Origin: Gordonia neofelifaecis NRRL B-59395
Lineage (GTDB): Bacteria; Actinomycetota; Actinomycetes; Mycobacteriales; Mycobacteriaceae
NCBI RefSeq assembly: GCF_000192435.1
Contig: NZ_AEUD01000003.1
Coordinates: forward strand, 186,001 to 250,000
DNA: 64,000 nucleotides
Reading direction: 5' to 3'
Shown here one piece after another: positions 60,473 through 64,000 of the stretch; within the stretch, counting starts at the first letter, position 1; every line of letters starts with the position of its first letter. The notes beneath the pieces are model-generated. The model saw only the letters and a list, made by a program, of their open reading frames with translations. It did no database searches and was not told where the DNA came from. A program made the position numbers and the translations under genes.

Positions 60473-61213
60473 ATGGACGTAACGCTCGACAACGCCGACG
60501 AGGTGTATCGCTACTACGCGGCGCACCGGCAGAGCCGGCTCAAGGCCACCGCGATGTACGGACTGCTGGCGGCACGACACCGGCCGATCGTGAAGTACGA
60601 GGGGGGAGCTCGCGACGCCCTGTCGATGATCGTCCGCCGACGCGAGGTGCCGCTGATCATCGCCGCGAACCACGTCCGGCAGACGGACCCCTTCATTCTG
60701 GCGGCGGCAGGCTTCCTATCACCGGTCCGCACGCGCATCGGCCGAATGCGCGTGCTCGCGAAGGATGAGCTGTTCGAGGACCCGGCGCAGCGTCGCAAGA
60801 TCGACGACCTGGGCGGAATACCGGTGTTCCGGCAGAAGGATCACGGGATGCGCGCCGCGGCATCGGCGGGCAAGCAGATGATGGACGTCTGCGTGGAGCG
60901 GATGACCGACGGTGATTCGATCGCCATCTTCCCCGAGGGCACCTGCAATCCCGACGACCCGAGACTGCTGCAGAAGGTCAGCAGCGGAGTCGGGCACATC
61001 GCCGTCGGCGCACGGAAGGCGGGAAGCAGCCCCTGGCTGGTCTGCGCCGGAATCGCGTACCCCGACGTGGACGGGCGGCCGGTGGTGGTCTTCTCGAGGC
61101 CGATCGATCTGACGTCGGAGGTTGCGGGCACCCCCGCACAGGCCACCCGGCTGGTGACCGGCGAGCTCCAGCGGAGCGTGACCGCGGCGTTCGCCGATCT
61201 CGCCGCGCCGTGA
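60473..61213 (+). CDS. 1-acyl-sn-glycerol-3-phosphate acyltransferase-like (PlsC family)
   Basis: 246 residues. Acyltransferase motifs: IIAANHVRQTDPFIL (a variant of NHxxxxD, with Arg-Gln in the middle, about 63-77), FRQKDHG region, and AIFPEGTCNPDDP (EGT motif, about 155-167). It probably acylates a lysophosphatidate-like substrate at the membrane. ATG 60473 follows tandem palindromes; the open frame extends 42 nt upstream across them. Confidence 0.87.
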   Translation: MDVTLDNADEVYRYYAAHRQSRLKATAMYGLLAARHRPIVKYEGGARDALSMIVRRREVPLIIAANHVRQTDPFILAAAGFLSPVRTRIGRMRVLAKDELFEDPAQRRKIDDLGGIPVFRQKDHGMRAAASAGKQMMDVCVERMTDGDSIAIFPEGTCNPDDPRLLQKVSSGVGHIAVGARKAGSSPWLVCAGIAYPDVDGRPVVVFSRPIDLTSEVAGTPAQATRLVTGELQRSVTAAFADLAAP

Positions 61214-61216
61214 GCG

Positions 61217-61780
61217 CTATCGGGCCTGGGCCGCGTACTCGGGATTCGGTCGCATGTCGATGGCGCTGGCCATGCGGTTGGTCATGTTGAAGAACGCCGC
61301 GGTCGACGAGATGTCGAAGATATCGCGGTCGTCGAACCCGGCGGCCCGGAGCGCCGCGCGGTCGGCCTCGTCGAGTTTGGACGGCTGCTCGGTCACCTTC
61401 TCGGCGAACACCAGCATGGCTCGATGCCGCTCCGAGAGCGCGGCCGCGCGGAAGTTCATCACGAGCAGCTCGCCCAGTCCGGGATCCCCGGACAGCTGCC
61501 GGACTGCGGCACCGTGCGCGGTGAGGCAGTAGTAACACTTGTTGATCGACGATACGACGACGGCGATCATCTCGCGCTCGAGCTTCGACAGTCCGGAGTC
61601 GCCGAGCATCAGATCGTTGTACATGCCGGTGAACGCGCGCAGTTTGGTCTCGTCGAACGTGTACGAGAGAAGCACGTTGGGGACCATGCCCAGCTTCTCC
61701 CGGCAGATGTCGAAGTACTTCTCCGTCTCGGGACTCAACTCGCCCGCAGGCAGGTCGAGAGCGGTGATCCGTTCGGTCAT
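61217..61780 (-). CDS. AhpD-like (carboxymuconolactone decarboxylase family) peroxidase-related protein
   Basis: 187 residues. CMD/AhpD fold with the redox motif INKCYYCLTAHG: Cys82, Cys85 and His89. MVPNVLLSYTFDETKLRAFTGMYNDLMLG is typical of the peroxidase-related subfamily. It probably reduces peroxides or an oxidised partner. GAGAGGA precedes ATG 61780. Converges with the acyltransferase gene (3 bp). Same strand as bluB, with a 124-bp gap that holds TACGAT (61834-61839) and ACCGACTGATCGGT (61849-61862). Confidence 0.88.
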   Translation of the reverse strand: MTERITALDLPAGELSPETEKYFDICREKLGMVPNVLLSYTFDETKLRAFTGMYNDLMLGDSGLSKLEREMIAVVVSSINKCYYCLTAHGAAVRQLSGDPGLGELLVMNFRAAALSERHRAMLVFAEKVTEQPSKLDEADRAALRAAGFDDRDIFDISSTAAFFNMTNRMASAIDMRPNPEYAAQAR

Positions 61781-61904
61781 GGGGTCGGTCCTCTCCGTGC
61801 GCGTGCCGACAGTCGATCGCTGCCGTCGCCGCGATCGTATGTCGGCCGACCGACTGATCGGTTGGTTTTCGGCAGGACGATCATCGTCGCCGATGCGGAG
61901 TCGC

Positions 61905-62558
61905 TCAGCGGACGAAGTACCGGGCGTCCGGATCGGTCCGCGCCTGCCAGCCCGCGCGTTCGAGCTCGGGGGTGGCGTCGACCTTCTCCGGATAGCCGAC
62001 ACACAGATACGCCACGAACCGCCATTCCTCGGGGACGTCGAGCGCCCGGTACACCGCCTCGGGTTCGATGATCGAGATCCAGCCGACGCCGACACCGCGG
62101 GCGCGCGCCGCCAGCCACAGGCTGCCGATCGCCGTGACCACCGAGTAGGCGAGTGTCTCGGGCATCGTCTGCCTGCCGAGGCCGTGTCCCTGCAGGGTCT
62201 CGTCCTCGCAGAACACCGCCAAGTGAACGGGTGCCTGATCGAGTCCGGCGAGCTTGAGGGTGGAGTACTGCTGGGCGCGTTCGCCGCGATAGCCCTGCAG
62301 CGCTTCTGCGTTGCAGCGGGCGAACGTCTCCTTCACGACCGCGCGCGGCTCGGGTGAGCGGACGTCGACCCAGCGCCACGGCTGACTGTTGCCGACGGAC
62401 GGGGAGAGCTCGGCGGACGCGATGATCTCCTGGACGACCTCGGGGTCGATGGGGTCGGTCTTGAATCGACGGACGTCGCGACGCCAGCGCAGCAGTTCGT
62501 CGAAGCTCTCGATGAACTCGTCGTCGAAGTAGCCCTGGTCGCCGCTCACGGTCGTCAT
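61905..62558 (-). CDS. bluB: 5,6-dimethylbenzimidazole synthase BluB
   Basis: 217 residues, nitroreductase fold. It breaks down FMNH2 with oxygen to the lower ligand of cobalamin. RWRRDVRRFKTDPIDPEVV (about 24-42), LSPSVGNSQPWRWVDV, QAPVHLAVFCED and GVGWISIIEPE are BluB hallmarks that set it apart from other nitroreductases. ATG 62558 with AGGAGAGG upstream was chosen within a longer frame. It lies 30 kb from the cob genes and completes evidence for de novo aerobic B12 synthesis. Confidence 0.9.
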   Translation of the reverse strand: MTTVSGDQGYFDDEFIESFDELLRWRRDVRRFKTDPIDPEVVQEIIASAELSPSVGNSQPWRWVDVRSPEPRAVVKETFARCNAEALQGYRGERAQQYSTLKLAGLDQAPVHLAVFCEDETLQGHGLGRQTMPETLAYSVVTAIGSLWLAARARGVGVGWISIIEPEAVYRALDVPEEWRFVAYLCVGYPEKVDATPELERAGWQARTDPDARYFVR

Positions 62559-62678
62559 CGTCGAATCCGCCTCTCCTAGGAATCCGTGAACCATGGTATC
62601 CGGACCGCAGTTCGCGCCACGCATCGTGCGATCGGTCGGCAGACTGTTCGGGACGGGACATCGTGGGCAGGAGAACAC

Positions 62679-63824
62679 GTGGGAGAAGGCCTCAGACTCG
62701 CACCACCGATCGCACGGGTGGAGGGCCTCGGCGGCCTCCGCACCGAGGTGCGGGAGTTCATCGACCAGCAGTTGGCGGCGAATGCGTTCACGCCGACGGT
62801 GGACAGCTGGATGACGGGTTCGAACCCGGAGTTCACTCGCGCACTCGTCGAGCACGGTTGGATCGGAATGACGATCCCGACCGAGTACGGCGGCCGGGGA
62901 CGGACGTTCATGGAGCGATTCGTGGTCACCGAGGAACTGCTGGCCGCGGGGGCGCCCGTGGCCGCCCACTGGATCGCCGACCGGCAGATGGCGCCGTCGA
63001 TCCTCAGATACGGCACGCAGGATCAGAAGGCCGAGTTCCTGCCGCGCATCGCCGACGGCAGCGACTTCTGGGCGATCGGAATGAGCGAACCCGACTCCGG
63101 CTCCGACTTGGCCAGCGTCCGCACACGCGCCGTTCCGGTCGCGGGCGGCTGGTCGATCACCGGCGCCAAGGTGTGGACCTCGGGCGCACACGTCTCGCAA
63201 TGGCTGATGACCCTGGCGCGGACGTCAGCCGTCGACCCCGCCGCCCGTCACGGCGGACTCAGCCAGTTCATCGTCGACCTCCGGGCACCCGGCGTCCAAG
63301 TCCGACCGATCGTGTCGATGAGCGGCGGGCACCATTTCAACGAGGTCGTCCTCGACGACGTCTTCGTCCCTGACTCGAGAGTGTTCGGCCGGATCGGCCA
63401 CGGGTGGCAGCAGGTGACCAGTGAACTCGGATTCGAGCGCAGCGGTCCGGAGCGGATTCTGTCGTCGTTCCCGATCCTGCGAGCCCTCGTGGGGGAGCAA
63501 CGCACCGAGACCGCTGTGACACCCGCAGATCTGGGACGACTCGTCGCACGGTCGGCGGGACTGCACCAGATGTCCGAAGCCGTCGCCGGGGTCCTCAGCA
63601 GGGGCGATACCGCGAACGTTCCGGCGGCTGTGGTCAAGGTGCTCGGCACGGCGACCGAAGGGGACATCGTCGACGTGGCCGACCTGCTCGTCGACGACGC
63701 CACCGACCCGCGATTGGCTCAGCTGGTCCGCGCAGGCGTCGACCAGCGTCCCGGGTTCACCATTCGCGGCGGCAGCAGCGAGGTGCTCCGCGGCGTGATC
63801 GCACGGGAACTGGGGATGCGATGA
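62679..63824 (+). CDS. Acyl-CoA dehydrogenase
   Basis: 381 residues. Flavoprotein that forms the alpha,beta double bond of acyl-CoA. N-terminal helical domain, WAIGMSEPDSGSDLASVRTRA (about 130-150, FAD-binding), ITGAKVWTSGAHVSQWLM and C-terminal GFTIRGGSSEVLRGVIARELGMR. GTG 62679 has AGGAG 6 nt upstream; the frame opens earlier at 62586 but without similarity. Overlaps the next acyl-CoA dehydrogenase by 4 bp, suggesting a heteromeric pair like those acting on steroid or branched side chains. Confidence 0.9.
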   Translation: MGEGLRLAPPIARVEGLGGLRTEVREFIDQQLAANAFTPTVDSWMTGSNPEFTRALVEHGWIGMTIPTEYGGRGRTFMERFVVTEELLAAGAPVAAHWIADRQMAPSILRYGTQDQKAEFLPRIADGSDFWAIGMSEPDSGSDLASVRTRAVPVAGGWSITGAKVWTSGAHVSQWLMTLARTSAVDPAARHGGLSQFIVDLRAPGVQVRPIVSMSGGHHFNEVVLDDVFVPDSRVFGRIGHGWQQVTSELGFERSGPERILSSFPILRALVGEQRTETAVTPADLGRLVARSAGLHQMSEAVAGVLSRGDTANVPAAVVKVLGTATEGDIVDVADLLVDDATDPRLAQLVRAGVDQRPGFTIRGGSSEVLRGVIARELGMR

Positions 63825-64000
63825 GCCTCGTCGATGCCGATCTCGCGCAGATGATGGACTCGGTGCTGGCCGAACGTCGCGACCGTCACCGGGCGACCAC
63901 CGGATTCGACCGCGCACTGTGGGACGAACTCGACGAGCTCGGGCTCGTCCGACTGACCGCACCGGAATCGACCGGCGGTTCCGGTGCCGGCTGGGCCGAG
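63821..64000 (+). CDS. Acyl-CoA dehydrogenase, cut by window edge
   Basis: First 60 residues only, from ATG 63821. FDRALWDELDELGLVRLTAP is followed by ESTGGSGAGWAE, the usual N-terminal helical segment of acyl-CoA dehydrogenases. Overlaps the previous dehydrogenase gene (ATGA). Two adjacent, translationally coupled dehydrogenases are typical of alpha2beta2 enzymes of Actinobacteria. Confidence 0.8.
   Translation, partial: MSLVDADLAQMMDSVLAERRDRHRATTGFDRALWDELDELGLVRLTAPESTGGSGAGWAE

Overview
The window is high-GC chromosomal DNA from a mycolic-acid-type actinobacterium (order Mycobacteriales). The cell makes Pup and a 20S proteasome, RbpA, F420-dependent oxidoreductases, FurA-KatG and a Ppm1-type mannosyltransferase. 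Gene order over long stretches matches what I recall of Mycobacterium tuberculosis (trmI-mpa-dop-pup-prcBA-pafABC-tatAC-helY; the cobG-N block; fxsA-lnt/ppm1-rbpA). lnt and ppm1 are separate genes rather than one fused ORF, and a latex-clearing-protein/MpaB-like gene sits beside a TetR gene. Gordonia or a close relative is my best guess; that assignment is inference. I see no phage, IS element, CRISPR array, rRNA or tRNA.

Region 1 (1-20.2 kb) is housekeeping. It holds a thioesterase cut by the window edge, tRNA m1A58 methyltransferase, the complete Pup-proteasome system (ATPase, Dop, Pup, PrcB, PrcA, PafA), the DNA-damage regulator pair PafB/PafC, TatA/TatC, helicase HelY, a DUF4333 membrane protein, a 5'-3' exonuclease and an M24 peptidase. 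An FHA-ABC exporter lies between the ATPase and dop. prcA as given is frameshifted near its 3' end. Region 2 (20.2-20.7 kb) is a repeat island without genes.

Region 3 (20.7-32.9 kb) is cobalamin biosynthesis. cobL-cobM-cobK run on the plus strand behind an SDR gene. cobG-cobH-cobIJ run on the minus strand with an epoxide hydrolase after them. cobN is divergent from cobG and sits behind a cobalamin riboswitch. bluB, for the lower ligand, is 30 kb away at 62 kb. Region 4 (33-41.3 kb) holds FxsA, an amidohydrolase, Lnt, Ppm1, RbpA, a zinc-ribbon protein, a class III adenylate cyclase, a small Cys protein, a second repeat island, a 47-residue small gene with its own promoter, Shine-Dalgarno sequence and terminator, and an F420-dependent LLM oxidoreductase.

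Region 5 (41.4-56.6 kb) holds katG-furA, a phosphotriesterase-like lactonase, a PAP2 phosphatase, a transmembrane Ser/Thr kinase, a CPBP protease, a UvrA-like ATPase, an SDR/SnoaL pair with a divergent IclR regulator, a MarR regulator, the Lcp/MpaB-like oxygenase with a divergent TetR, and a DUF2853 protein. Region 6 (56.7-64 kb) holds a four-gene OpuC/ProU-type osmolyte ABC importer whose first gene seems to start at CTG, a PlsC-like acyltransferase behind two tandem perfect palindromes, an AhpD-like protein, BluB and two acyl-CoA dehydrogenases (the second cut by the edge).

Two points recur. Many genes have a TANNNT -10 element 6-8 nt before the start codon and no Shine-Dalgarno sequence, the arrangement of leaderless mRNAs. 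Most long antisense reading frames are codon-bias shadows. The observations most worth following are the 47-aa gene unit with PHO-box-like repeats, the prcA frameshift, the two related repeat islands, the tandem palindromes at 60.45 kb and the CTG start.
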